DNA of 64,000 bases from contig CAVAKZ010000002.1 in the NCBI GenBank assembly GCA_963589425.1, positions 1 through 64,000 on the forward strand. Reading direction: 5' to 3'. Under the pieces are notes generated by a model. It did no database searches. It had not been told where the DNA came from and saw only the letters and a list, made by a program, of their open reading frames with translations. This document shows, piece after piece, positions 52,811 to 61,852 of this stretch (position 1 is the stretch's first letter; each line of letters opens with the position of its first letter). Origin of the DNA: CAKRJP01 sp963589425 (GTDB lineage Bacteria; Bacillota; Clostridia; Lachnospirales; Lachnospiraceae). The position numbers were made by a program, and so were the translations under genes.

Positions 52811-54636
52811 AATTCTTCTCTGCCTCCTTTAAAGATTCCATATCCGAAATGGTCACAGCGCAGGCACCTTCCGGCCTCCTGTCTGGCCTCATTTTCTGTC
52901 ATGCAATTTTCTACTGCCTCAAAATCACAGACTCTCTCGCAGGCCTCACGCTCTGTAAGATCAATACGTCCACAAGGAATCTTGTCATCTAGCTTGGCCT
53001 CCGGAATCTCCACATCGCAGGAAATCTCATGATGGTAGCCTAGGTATTCATCAATATTTGCTGCCACAACCTTAGCTGCCGCAATGGCCTTAATTACCGT
53101 AGCAGGTCCGCTAGAGCAGTCTCCTCCGGCATATACATCCGGCATATCCTCCACCGCTCCGGTTTTTGTGGTAATGATTTTTCCTCGGGATACAGAAATA
53201 CCTGCCTCCTCAAAGTGGGCAGTCTCTATATTCTGTCCAATAGCGACTACCAAAACATCACAAGGAATGTAAATGTCATCCTCTCCGGTAGGACGGACAC
53301 TTGCCCTGCCATTTTTAATGGTGCTTATCATCTGAGGTGTCACATAGAGACCCCTTACGTGATTGTTCTCATCTACATCGATGGCTGCCGGGGCCTTCAA
53401 AGTCTGAAGCTCAATTCCCTCAGCTACGGCTCCGTTGATCTCTCCCGGAAGGGCTGTCATATCCGCCATCCTTCTTCTGTAAACAATACTTACCTTCTTT
53501 GCCCCCAGTCGCTTAGCTGTACGTACCGCGTCCATAGATACATTACCGCCCCCAACAACTGCAACCTCCTTGCCGGTAAGGTCTGTAATAATATTTTTAC
53601 CAATATTTCTAAGAAACTGTACCGCAGACATAACCCCTTCGGAATCTTCTCCCTCAAGGCCTAGTTTCTTATCGGTACTTGCACCGATGGTTATAAGCAC
53701 CGCATCATATTCCTTACGAAGTTCCTGAATGCTAATATCCTTACCAATCTTATTGCCATATTTTACCTGCACGCCGGTTTTTAAAATAGCATTAACATCC
53801 TCCTCTAGGCGCTCTTTTGGAAGACGGTAATTGGGAATACCATAGCGGAGCATACCCCCAAGCTTTGGAAGCATCTCGTATACGGTAGTCTGGTGTCCCA
53901 TTAACTGTAGGAAGTAAGCAGCACTAAGACCTCCGGGGCCTCCTCCAAGAACTGCGATCTTCTTTCCGGTAGAAGGGGCACATTTTGGCGGGTCTACCTC
54001 TCCTGCAAAATCAGCTGCTACCCGCTTAAGTCCCCTGATATTTACCGCATCATCCACCATATTTCTCCGGCATCGAAGTTCACACGGGTGCTCACAAATA
54101 AAGCCACAAGTGGTAGGGAAAGGATTGTCCTTACGAATCAGACGAATGGCGTCCTTGTAGCGACCCTCAGCAACCAAGGCTATATAGCCCGGTATATCCA
54201 CATGAGCCGGACATAAGGCCACACAGGGTACCGGCTGACTGTAGGTGCAGGTACATCTGCCGTGCTTAATATGCTCAATATAATCATCCCGGTATCCCAC
54301 CAGCCCCTTATAGACCATATGGGCTGCCTCATAACCTATGGCACAATCTGCCGATTCCATAATAGAAAGGGCAGTCTCTTCCATGGTATCAAGAGTCTCC
54401 ATGGTGGCATTGCCATCCAACACATCTTTAATAAAATGATTCAATTGTCCAAGACCAATTCTACATGGCACACATTTGCCACAGGTCTGGGCATGACATA
54501 ACTCCAGAAATGCTCTGGACATATCTACCGGACATAAGCCCGGAGGACTTGATTCGATTCTTCTCTCTAAATCCTTATACAGCTCTTCCATTACAATACG
54601 TGTACGATTCAGAGTCCTAAGTTCCAATCTACTCAT
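52804..54636 (-). CDS. NuoF-like Fe-S domain fused to GltD-like NAD(P)/FAD oxidoreductase
   Basis: 610 residues. Residues 1-130 match only the C-terminal N3-cluster part of NuoF/HydB ('CGKCVPCRIG' and the fourth Cys in 'ESADCAIG'); the NADH/FMN Rossmann part of NuoF is absent. Residues ~135-560 are the glutamate-synthase small-subunit (GltD/NfnB-like) module: Cys-rich 'CVALCPAH' and 'CGFICEHPCELRC', FAD site 'VLGGGPGGLSAAYFL', NAD(P) site 'VVGGGNVSMDAVRTA' and 'YAGGDCSSGPATVIKAIAAA'. A further Cys-rich tail ends 'AGRCLRCDHFGYG'. It likely exchanges electrons between NAD(P)H and the hydrogenase encoded next. GAGGAG precedes the ATG. Confidence 0.87.
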   Translation of the reverse strand: MSRLELRTLNRTRIVMEELYKDLERRIESSPPGLCPVDMSRAFLELCHAQTCGKCVPCRIGLGQLNHFIKDVLDGNATMETLDTMEETALSIMESADCAIGYEAAHMVYKGLVGYRDDYIEHIKHGRCTCTYSQPVPCVALCPAHVDIPGYIALVAEGRYKDAIRLIRKDNPFPTTCGFICEHPCELRCRRNMVDDAVNIRGLKRVAADFAGEVDPPKCAPSTGKKIAVLGGGPGGLSAAYFLQLMGHQTTVYEMLPKLGGMLRYGIPNYRLPKERLEEDVNAILKTGVQVKYGNKIGKDISIQELRKEYDAVLITIGASTDKKLGLEGEDSEGVMSAVQFLRNIGKNIITDLTGKEVAVVGGGNVSMDAVRTAKRLGAKKVSIVYRRRMADMTALPGEINGAVAEGIELQTLKAPAAIDVDENNHVRGLYVTPQMISTIKNGRASVRPTGEDDIYIPCDVLVVAIGQNIETAHFEEAGISVSRGKIITTKTGAVEDMPDVYAGGDCSSGPATVIKAIAAAKVVAANIDEYLGYHHEISCDVEIPEAKLDDKIPCGRIDLTEREACERVCDFEAVENCMTENEARQEAGRCLRCDHFGYGIFKGGREELW

Positions 54637-54812
54637 ATAGCCTCTTCTCCTCTCTGCTATCCATTTGTATAGTTACAAATTTTCCACAATTGAGTACATT
54701 CTATCAGAAAATAGGGGCAAAACGAATAGGCTCTGCATAAGTAGTTTATTTAACAAAACTGTCATGATTTTCCGATTATGCTATCTGCATTATAGGGCGA
54801 TATCTCCTCCTT

Positions 54813-57800
54813 TTATTCCGAATAGTGCATTTTCTTAAAAAAGTTTTTCGCATCTCTTAATTCCATTAAAAACACGCCATTGGTAGAATACGCGTAGGCT
54901 TTTTCATTCTTTGTCCCCGGAACAAATCTAACTCTCTTTAATCTATTATCCTCACCTATCTGATAAAGTGGAATATTAAGCCCATGAGGATTACGTAAAC
55001 GCAGGAATATTTTGGTCTTGTTTCCCACCTGATGGGTCTCGGTATTTAATAGGGTATAGGCATGCTGGGAAAATATTCCATTCAAATAACTTTCCCCTTC
55101 CGTTCCTTTTATATCCCTTTGTTCTTCTTTCACTTTATAGATTTTACTTTCCAATTCAATATCTTTCTTTTGGTCCAGAACCGTCTTAATCTGCTGGTAG
55201 AAGGCTTTCTCACTGTCGGTATATATATCCATATCTCTGCCTTCTGTTTTTATTTTCTTTTCATAGCTTTCCACTAAGCCCAAGGCAACTTTTTTTAATT
55301 CACTGCCCTGTTTTCCACACAGATTCCAGCATTCCGACAGAAGTTTACGCATCTCTTTGGGAACTTCTTTTCCTAAAAGATTCTCCTCATAGTAAAGTGT
55401 ATGTCCCTCTCTTCCTTCACGCTTGGCAGCTCCTATATATCCCTCCAGTTTCTGATAGGACTTTTTCAGTGTCTCTACAAAAGCCTTCTGATCCATCACG
55501 TCGATCTCCAGTTCATGATTGTCCAAAAGCATCTGCTTTTTCAAGAGGTCTTCTACCTTTTTATTGCAGTTCAGCTCTTTTTTCAGTTCCCCCTTTTTTC
55601 TCCATGACACACTGCGCCCTGCCAGATAATCAAAGGCTGACCTGTCATTCTTATGCATCTCTTCGTAATAGATCAGCGCAGGAGTCTCCATTTTATATTT
55701 TCCCCAGGTATTTATCTTACCCTCATCCATACGTCCCCGGAACATAGAAAAGTCATTTGTAACGATCTTACTTGTTCTTGCCTTCACTCCTGTCAGGTCC
55801 GTAATGGTCTTGTATGACTCGCCGGAAGCCGCCCCTACATAATTCCACTTTCCGCTTTTATTATTTAAATTCATGGAACCATAATCTCTTATTGATGCAT
55901 AGGCTTTTTCCAATAATTTAATCCAGATGGCCCCTCTGGAAGCTCTTTCTATATTTTTACCTTTTGCATTTTTCATTTCCCCAATGGTCTTATCCACCTT
56001 CACATACAGATACTTTTTCCCTTTTTTATCATAGAAGCGAACAGTAACGGTACCATCCATATTATCCCTCATCATTTCCTTAATCTTTCCCGGTGACCGA
56101 GCCACCAAGCTGGAAACAGCCGCGATAAAAAAACAGTCTCCAAGCTTACCCTGTCCAAAATCTTTCAGCGTAGGATCATGGGGAAAGAGGGGCTTATCTT
56201 TCACCGATACAAAATGGAAATGATGACACTTCTTTTTTTCTATCTCCTTTTCTTCCTCATCAATGTCCAAATTGGAATCAGAACGATAAATCTCCTTTTT
56301 CGGATTTTCAGGCTTAATCAAGTTTCCCTGCTCTTCCATCCGCATCCAATTATAAAGTTCAGCCGCATACTGTTTCTCCTGGGATGAAGATGCCGTCTTT
56401 ATGGCCCGATGAAGTTCTTTCTCTAAATCTGTACGAATTTCACTCTCTTTCTTTTCATATGCCTCGAGAGTCTGGACATTCATGGCCTGATGATTCTGAA
56501 TGTCTCGATCAAGACAAGCAAGAATTCCGTTAAATGCAGAATTTTCCTTCCAAACACGGTCTTTCTGAAGATTCGCCACCATAGCCTTCGCCACCTGCAA
56601 AATGCGTCTCTTCTTGTTGGCAATATTCTTATAATCCTCCATACTCTCCAGGATATTGGTTCGATATCGGTAATAGCCCTCACTGCGTTCTACGTATGCC
56701 CCTTCATCCTCTCCTTGTAGTTTAGCTTGTGCTTGTACCTGGTCTTGCGCTTGCGCCTGATCCTTAGCTTGCGCCTGGTCTTGGTCTTGAGCCTGGTCTT
56801 TAGCTTGCACCTGGTCCCGGCCAAGCCCCACCCGACGCTCTAACTGCTGAAGACTAGCATCTACAACATATGGATTCTCCAGTATCTCCCACTGGTCCTG
56901 CTTATTTTCAGTCAATGCCTGATAGTCATGCCAATCACTGCTCCACCTAGAGGACTGGGCAGGCATCTTTTTCCCCTCTGCCAGGGCCTCGATTTTTTTC
57001 TTATCATAGTGCCTGTTATTAATATCCATGCCATAATCATTCAGGATGGTATTTACATGTTTCTGGTAATATTCCATGATACGGTCTGCACGTTCTACCG
57101 CTGCTTTTTGCGCCAAAGAAACCGGATGTTCTTTCCGCCATATCTTAGCGAACAGGTAATAATCTATAAGATAGAAGCTGTCCTTAATACTTTGGATAAT
57201 ATGTTCCGGACTCAAAAATTCCTTTCGCTTTTCTTCATTCTCCCAGAGACGGTCCACTTTCCCAAGGTAGTCACTAATGACATCATCCTGGGAAGCTTTC
57301 GTATTTCTCCATTTGTTAATTTGTTCTTGATGATTGTAGCCTGTAGTCTCCTTTTCCAGATATTTTGCCGTCCTCGTCATCTCAACGCGCTCCAAATAGT
57401 CTTCTCTTCTCTTGTTTATTTTTTCAATGGACCCAGGAATATAGCTTATGTAACTAATCCAAGGTTCCCTATTATATTGGGCTAACTCTTGACTTTTTAT
57501 TTCCAACCTTTCTGCTGTGATCTGATCCTCCAACTCCACTGTAATCTCTTTTCCCTGAGCCATCAAAATTTTAAGACCATGATTTTTTTGCTGAGCATAT
57601 TTCTTGTTTTTTGCCTCAAAAAGCTGCGAGATAAGCTTCCTTGCCGATTCTTTTTGATTTTCATATGTTTGGTTCAGATCCGCCAAGTTCTTCTGTAGGA
57701 TTTCGGATTGCGGATTCTGAGCAGCCTTCTTCTTGGCTTCCCGAAGCTTTGCACTAAGATCTGCAAGATTAGGCTCCTCCTGTCTTATCCGCTCCTCCGC

Positions 57801-58010
57801 CATATATTCCTCTGTAGCAATATCAAAAAGCTTCTTCTCAATCTCTCTGATTTCTCCTGCCAATTTTTCTCTTTTAGCATCCTCGGAATCTTCTATCGGA
57901 GGCATCCGTCCCGGCTGCATTCTCCCCATCATCTGCGGAGCATTCTGCACTGGAATCTGCGGATTATGCTGCTTTTTTTTCACCGATTTTTTTTGTATCA
58001 GTCCTGTCAT
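54813..58010 (-). CDS. Calpain-family (C2) cysteine protease, large multidomain
   Basis: 1065 residues, no signal peptide or membrane helix. The calpain triad is complete: Cys626 in 'GQGKLGDCFFIAAVSSL', His983 in 'SQHAYTLL' and Asn1007 in 'LRNPHG', and the 'HDPTLKDFGQG' lead-in also fits. Residues 1-395 are mostly charged helix/coiled coil. Residues ~395-430 form a low-complexity run of QAKDQAQ-type units, and ~430-600 is again helical. A large insertion (about residues 780-960) separates Cys and His. Bacterial calpains are rare and mostly uncharacterised. It lies 212 bases after the ChW/lectin-like gene in the same direction. The delivery route and substrate are unknown; a toxin/effector or internal regulator are both possible. 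Confidence 0.82.
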   Translation of the reverse strand: MTGLIQKKSVKKKQHNPQIPVQNAPQMMGRMQPGRMPPIEDSEDAKREKLAGEIREIEKKLFDIATEEYMAEERIRQEEPNLADLSAKLREAKKKAAQNPQSEILQKNLADLNQTYENQKESARKLISQLFEAKNKKYAQQKNHGLKILMAQGKEITVELEDQITAERLEIKSQELAQYNREPWISYISYIPGSIEKINKRREDYLERVEMTRTAKYLEKETTGYNHQEQINKWRNTKASQDDVISDYLGKVDRLWENEEKRKEFLSPEHIIQSIKDSFYLIDYYLFAKIWRKEHPVSLAQKAAVERADRIMEYYQKHVNTILNDYGMDINNRHYDKKKIEALAEGKKMPAQSSRWSSDWHDYQALTENKQDQWEILENPYVVDASLQQLERRVGLGRDQVQAKDQAQDQDQAQAKDQAQAQDQVQAQAKLQGEDEGAYVERSEGYYRYRTNILESMEDYKNIANKKRRILQVAKAMVANLQKDRVWKENSAFNGILACLDRDIQNHQAMNVQTLEAYEKKESEIRTDLEKELHRAIKTASSSQEKQYAAELYNWMRMEEQGNLIKPENPKKEIYRSDSNLDIDEEEKEIEKKKCHHFHFVSVKDKPLFPHDPTLKDFGQGKLGDCFFIAAVSSLVARSPGKIKEMMRDNMDGTVTVRFYDKKGKKYLYVKVDKTIGEMKNAKGKNIERASRGAIWIKLLEKAYASIRDYGSMNLNNKSGKWNYVGAASGESYKTITDLTGVKARTSKIVTNDFSMFRGRMDEGKINTWGKYKMETPALIYYEEMHKNDRSAFDYLAGRSVSWRKKGELKKELNCNKKVEDLLKKQMLLDNHELEIDVMDQKAFVETLKKSYQKLEGYIGAAKREGREGHTLYYEENLLGKEVPKEMRKLLSECWNLCGKQGSELKKVALGLVESYEKKIKTEGRDMDIYTDSEKAFYQQIKTVLDQKKDIELESKIYKVKEEQRDIKGTEGESYLNGIFSQHAYTLLNTETHQVGNKTKIFLRLRNPHGLNIPLYQIGEDNRLKRVRFVPGTKNEKAYAYSTNGVFLMELRDAKNFFKKMHYSE

Positions 58011-58169
58011 CCTTATCCTCCTCGTACTATCGGATATCCAGCTTCCCTAGATATAATTAATTATACGATAAAACTCAATAAGGAGCGAAAAAATTAATGC
58101 CAATTTAATGCCACTTGTAAATAGCAAGCTCCACTGTACATATCCAAACTATTATTTTTTAAGCAAAAA

Positions 58170-58204
58170 AAGATGAGGCAACGAATTTCTCGCCGCCTCA
58201 TCTT
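58170..58204 (-). terminator. Terminator of the ChW/lectin-like protein gene
   Basis: AAGATGAGGC and GCCTCATCTT form a perfect stem extended by an imperfect inner part, and the minus strand runs into TTTTTTTG. Confidence 0.88.
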
Positions 58205-58222
58205 GGTTACTTTAACTATTTT

Positions 58223-61171
58223 TTATTTTGATTTAAATGCAGTCTCTGTTGAACCCGGTGCAGCATCACCCTTTGGTACAAGAACAATTTGAACTCCTTC
58301 TAACCGTTTTGCATAGCCTGCTGTTCCTGCACTCTCTCCGTTCTTTGCCCATCCAAGCCATCCAAAGGTCTGAACATGAGTTCTGTAATAAATATCATAT
58401 TTCTCAGACATTTCTCCTGTCAGCTTAATTTGAATAGCTTCCAAGCGTTTTGCTTTACCTGTTGTTCCACTCAGTTCGCCATTCTTTGCCCAGTCATTCT
58501 CCCAACCATAGGTCTGAACATGACTACGATAGCAAATATCACCACTAACAGAAGTATCTGCCAGGTTAATTTTGATACCTTCCAATCGCTTTGCCTGTCC
58601 AAAAGTACCACTTGTAGTTCCATCAGATACTAGATCCTGCCAACCGTAGGTTTGAACATGGGACTGATAAGAAACAAAACTTTTTGTCACATAAGGTGTC
58701 TGGGTGCTTCCTGGAGCATCGCCTCCCTTTTTCACAAGCTTAATTTCAATTCCTTCTAAGCGCTTTGCATAGCCTGCTGTTCCTGCTGGCTCGCCATTCT
58801 TTGCCCAGTCAAGCCATCCATAGGTCTGCGAATGAACTCGGTAATAAATATCATATTTTTCAGCCATTTCATCTGTCAGCTTGATTTCTATAGCTTCCAG
58901 TCGTTTTGCTTCTCCGGTAGTTCCGCTGGTTTCTCCATCTTTTTTCCATTCAGATTCCCAACCATAGGTCTGAACATGGGTACGATAAACAACAGAACCT
59001 TCATAAGGTGCATTATCTAATTTAATCTTAATACCCTCAAGGCGCTTTGACTTTCCGGTAGTTCCGCTGGTCTCACCGCCTTTTCTCCATTCAGATTCCC
59101 AACCATAGGTCTGAACATGAGTGCGGTAGTTAATGTAGCTATTTTCATCACCTTCTACGATCGAGAACTCCTGCTTATCGCCTTTACTTATTACATAATT
59201 AGCGCTATCAAGACTTGCATAGGCTGTATATGTTCCCACTCCTACAGCTTGACCTTTTGCATCTTCAAGGCTCACGTTAACATTAACTGTTTCCCCGTCC
59301 ACTAGGCCATCAATACTTGCTACCGGAAGCTTTGCACTTCCATCATAGACCATGTCGATATTGGTCCAATTAACCTCTACTTCTTTTGCTGTGATTGTAA
59401 CCTTTTCAGAACCATATTTCGGCTTATATCCAGATTTCTTTACTTTATAATATACTGTATAGTTACCAACATCCTTCATTTTAGGAATCTTACTGGTATA
59501 AGAACCATTTTTTTCCAAACTATATGTGACTGTAGCCCCTTCTGTACTTGATGTCACCGTTATGCTATGCTCTTTTCCATCGTAGATACCTGTATAGCCT
59601 GCTGAGTAAATGGCGTAGCCATTCTCATCACCTTCTACGATTGAGAACTCCTGCTTATCGCCTTTACTTATTACATAATTAGCGCTATCAAGACTTGCAT
59701 AGGCTGTATATGTTCCCACTCCTACAGCTTGACCTTTTGCATCTTCAAGGCTCACGTTAACATTAACTGTTTCCCCGTCCACTAGGCCATCAATACTTGC
59801 TACCGGAAGCTTTGCACTTCCATCATAGGTCATGTTGATATTAGTCCAATTAACCGCTACTGGTTTTGCTGTGATTGTAACCTTTTCAGAACCAACTTTC
59901 GGATTATATCCAGCCTTTTCCACTCTATAGTATACTGTATACTCACCAACATCCTTCATCTTAGGAAGGTCTGTGGTATAAGTGCCATTCTCTTCCAGAC
60001 TATATGTGACTGTAGTCCCTTCTGTACTTGGTGTCACTGTTATGCTATGTTCTTTTCCATCATAGGTACCTGAATAACTTGCCGAATTTGCCTCAACAGG
60101 TCCGATAGCCACATTTCCATCGTCATAGGTCTTGCTTACGCTCTGCACCTTATCAAATGTTCCAGTCGCATTGGTTGCACTGTTGCCATCTTCATCATAA
60201 ACCCAATTTTCTCCATCCCATGGAGAGTATTCAGTAACATAGTTGGCATAGGCAAGGCCACCAAGAGCGTTACTGCTTGAAAGATCATCCCATTCTGTCG
60301 TTCCATTAAAACCAATATATACAACATAGGAATCCTCTGCTTGACCTCCGTCAGGTTGAACATTAGACCAGTATTGCGTACCACTTACAACTGTATTCCC
60401 AGCCTCTGGTGTACCCCAAATCCAACTCCAGCCCTCTCCGATACCATTCTGCATATTTAAGCCGTAACCCGCATTTGGAAGACCATTATCTTCAAAATTA
60501 GTTGAACTACTAGGAACTGCACCCAACCAAATACGACCATTGCTAGATTTAAGCATATTAATCAGCATATTATTCTCATCTATGCTGGTTACTGTAATAG
60601 GATGACCCTTATATCCCTCATAGGAATCCGTGTCGCCCTCCAACATGGTATTCATAGAAGAATTCCAAGTATCACTCGACGAAGAAAGTCTATAATAATG
60701 ACCATTATAATAAACATCTCCATCCGCAGGTGTATACTTGGCTGCCGAAATCGTAATCTTGCCCGCTCCTTTATAGACAATAGTAGATAAATCTGCTGTA
60801 ATATCTTCTACAGAAGCGCCCTCAGCTACAGTATACTCTACACCAGTCAGCTCACTGCCAATATCAGCCTGCGACTTGCCATAAGTTCCGTTAGAAAAAG
60901 TACCGGCAATCGTTTCCGGAACAGTAAAACTTCCTCCGTCGAAATAAACACTATATACCTTAAATGGGGTCCCCTCACTTGTTGGAATTGTAACATCGGC
61001 CGTATAACCTCCGTCGATGCTTCCACTTCCATTTTCAGCTATGCTGAGACTAGCGGAAGTGGACTCTTCCGCAAAAACTGTGGTTGTTAGGGGGGGGGGG
61101 ATAACAGGCTGACTTATCATCGTCAGTGCCAATGCACAGCTTCCAAGCTGTCTTCCGATTCTTGATTTCAT
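58223..61171 (-). CDS. Secreted lectin-like / MBG / ChW-repeat surface protein with poly-C tract
   Basis: 982 residues; AAGGAGG 7 bases before the ATG. A signal peptide (cleavage near 'VFAEES') is followed by a beta-rich segment, then a C-type-lectin-like domain at about residues 150-320 ('HYYRLSSSSDTWNSSM', 'IWLGAV', 'WSWIWG', 'YWSNVQPDGGQAEDSYVVY'). Two tandem 160-residue units (about 357-675) with MBG-like 'TYDGKEHSITVT' and 'TYDGSAKLPV' follow, then six ChW repeats in two groups of three, each group ending 'PGST'. There is no LPxTG, so attachment is probably through ChW. Codons for Ile23-Leu28 contain 11 consecutive C (G run at 61090-61100), a likely slippage site. The present length keeps the frame open. 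Confidence 0.85.
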   Translation of the reverse strand: MKSRIGRQLGSCALALTMISQPVIPPPLTTTVFAEESTSASLSIAENGSGSIDGGYTADVTIPTSEGTPFKVYSVYFDGGSFTVPETIAGTFSNGTYGKSQADIGSELTGVEYTVAEGASVEDITADLSTIVYKGAGKITISAAKYTPADGDVYYNGHYYRLSSSSDTWNSSMNTMLEGDTDSYEGYKGHPITVTSIDENNMLINMLKSSNGRIWLGAVPSSSTNFEDNGLPNAGYGLNMQNGIGEGWSWIWGTPEAGNTVVSGTQYWSNVQPDGGQAEDSYVVYIGFNGTTEWDDLSSSNALGGLAYANYVTEYSPWDGENWVYDEDGNSATNATGTFDKVQSVSKTYDDGNVAIGPVEANSASYSGTYDGKEHSITVTPSTEGTTVTYSLEENGTYTTDLPKMKDVGEYTVYYRVEKAGYNPKVGSEKVTITAKPVAVNWTNINMTYDGSAKLPVASIDGLVDGETVNVNVSLEDAKGQAVGVGTYTAYASLDSANYVISKGDKQEFSIVEGDENGYAIYSAGYTGIYDGKEHSITVTSSTEGATVTYSLEKNGSYTSKIPKMKDVGNYTVYYKVKKSGYKPKYGSEKVTITAKEVEVNWTNIDMVYDGSAKLPVASIDGLVDGETVNVNVSLEDAKGQAVGVGTYTAYASLDSANYVISKGDKQEFSIVEGDENSYINYRTHVQTYGWESEWRKGGETSGTTGKSKRLEGIKIKLDNAPYEGSVVYRTHVQTYGWESEWKKDGETSGTTGEAKRLEAIEIKLTDEMAEKYDIYYRVHSQTYGWLDWAKNGEPAGTAGYAKRLEGIEIKLVKKGGDAPGSTQTPYVTKSFVSYQSHVQTYGWQDLVSDGTTSGTFGQAKRLEGIKINLADTSVSGDICYRSHVQTYGWENDWAKNGELSGTTGKAKRLEAIQIKLTGEMSEKYDIYYRTHVQTFGWLGWAKNGESAGTAGYAKRLEGVQIVLVPKGDAAPGSTETAFKSK
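59141..60100 (-). repeat. 480-bp tandem repeat inside the surface-protein gene
   Basis: Two copies with an exact 480-bp period (160 codons). The stretch 59163-59348 is identical to 59643-59828 base for base, while the remainder has scattered substitutions. The sharp identity block suggests recent duplication or gene conversion. Confidence 0.88.
61090..61100 (-). repeat. Poly-C11 homopolymer in the signal-peptide coding region
   Basis: Eleven uninterrupted G on the + strand equal eleven C in the coding strand, spanning the codons for the PPP run just before the signal-peptide cleavage region. No other homopolymeric G/C tract of this length was noticed in the window. Confidence 0.9.
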
Positions 61172-61198
61172 ACACTTTCCTCCTTCGAAATTATAGTC

Positions 61199-61279
61199 GT
61201 GTCAAAACAACCTGCTTTTTTTCTACGGCTTGTTTTTCATAGGTTGTTGAACACAATTCATCTAACTATGCTTAGTATA
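61199..61279 (-). promoter_or_regulatory. Promoter and leader hairpin of the surface-protein gene
   Basis: An extended -10 (TGGTATACT, with TATACT at 61274-61279) has no strong -35. In the leader, GTGTTCAACAACCT (61241-61254) pairs with AGGTTGTTTTGACAC (61199-61213) with one mismatch and a bulge around a 27-base loop, ending about 28 bases before the start codon. The hairpin could control mRNA stability or translation. Confidence 0.45.
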
Positions 61280-61479
61280 CCATATTCATCTAAAAAAAAC
61301 ACCTTTTATCCTCTTTTATTTTCATTTTTTGATGTTTTTTCTGTCAAATTGTCTGAGATTTTCGAATCGCAACTCCAAAAGACACGAATAGTCAATTAAC
61401 TAACCATACAAAACCGGAGGAATGGATATGTTCATTGGAAGAAAATCTTCTTCCCGTCCGGTAACCACGCAGGCTCTCC

Positions 61480-61670
61480 CTACAGGTAGTCCCCTAACAT
61501 TTCTCTTACGTTTTTTTCTATCATTTTCATAATAGTCATGCACTTATCTTTCTTCAGCCCAGCTCTTGTACCCACTACAAGAATTTCTTTTTCTCCCGGA
61601 TTACGTCCATTGCCAGGGTACCAACTAACCGGTCATGATAATATACCTGCAAGGATTTATCTCGACTCAT
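61480..61670 (-). pseudogene. hipA-like remnant (N- and C-terminal pieces)
   Basis: From an ATG at 61670 with AGGAGG upstream, 31 codons read as the start of HipA ('SLQVYYHDRLVGTLAMD'), then shift into a stop at 61575. In the next frame 61578-61480 reads 'VVGTRAGLKKDKCMTIM' to 'MLGDYL', which looks like the C-terminal end of the same family. The kinase core is missing. The locus is therefore a deleted and frameshifted HipA toxin gene. Confidence 0.6.
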
Positions 61671-61690
61671 TAATAACCTCCTGAATATTC

Positions 61691-61834
61691 CTATAGGGCA
61701 CATTGTGAAAATCTCCCGCAGCTCATAGACGCCAGTTTCTCCTGCGAAATAGAACCTCTTTTTCTGATGTTGCGCCCCCGTTTTGCAAGTTTCCGATCCA
61801 GTTCTTCCGCTGTTTCCCATACAAGCTGTCGCAT
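61691..61834 (-). pseudogene. hipB-like HTH antitoxin remnant
   Basis: 47 codons from the ATG at 61834: a helical start 'VWETAEELDRKLAKRGRNIRKRGSISQEKLASMS', matching the first part of XRE-type HTH regulators paired with HipA, then a frame change and stop at 61691, before the recognition helix is complete. It lies 20 bases upstream of the hipA-like remnant, as in intact hipBA operons. Confidence 0.6.
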
Positions 61835-61852
61835 TCAACCACCTCGCTTTAC

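Noticed and set aside
56715..56825. Repetitive QAKDQAQ-coding stretch considered as a CRISPR or minisatellite
   Set aside because: The units are short, in frame and of variable order; they encode a low-complexity linker within the calpain protein.
56928..57485. 185-codon + strand ORF opposite the calpain gene
   Set aside because: Antisense shadow of a coding region; hydrophobic composition arises from the reverse of charged codons.
61428..61532. Short + strand ORF starting MFIGRK with a GGAGG site
   Set aside because: The start resembles the N-terminus of AAA-type ATPases (DUF234 group), but similarity ends after six residues and it overlaps the hipA-like remnant in antisense. Chance or a tiny relic cannot be told apart.
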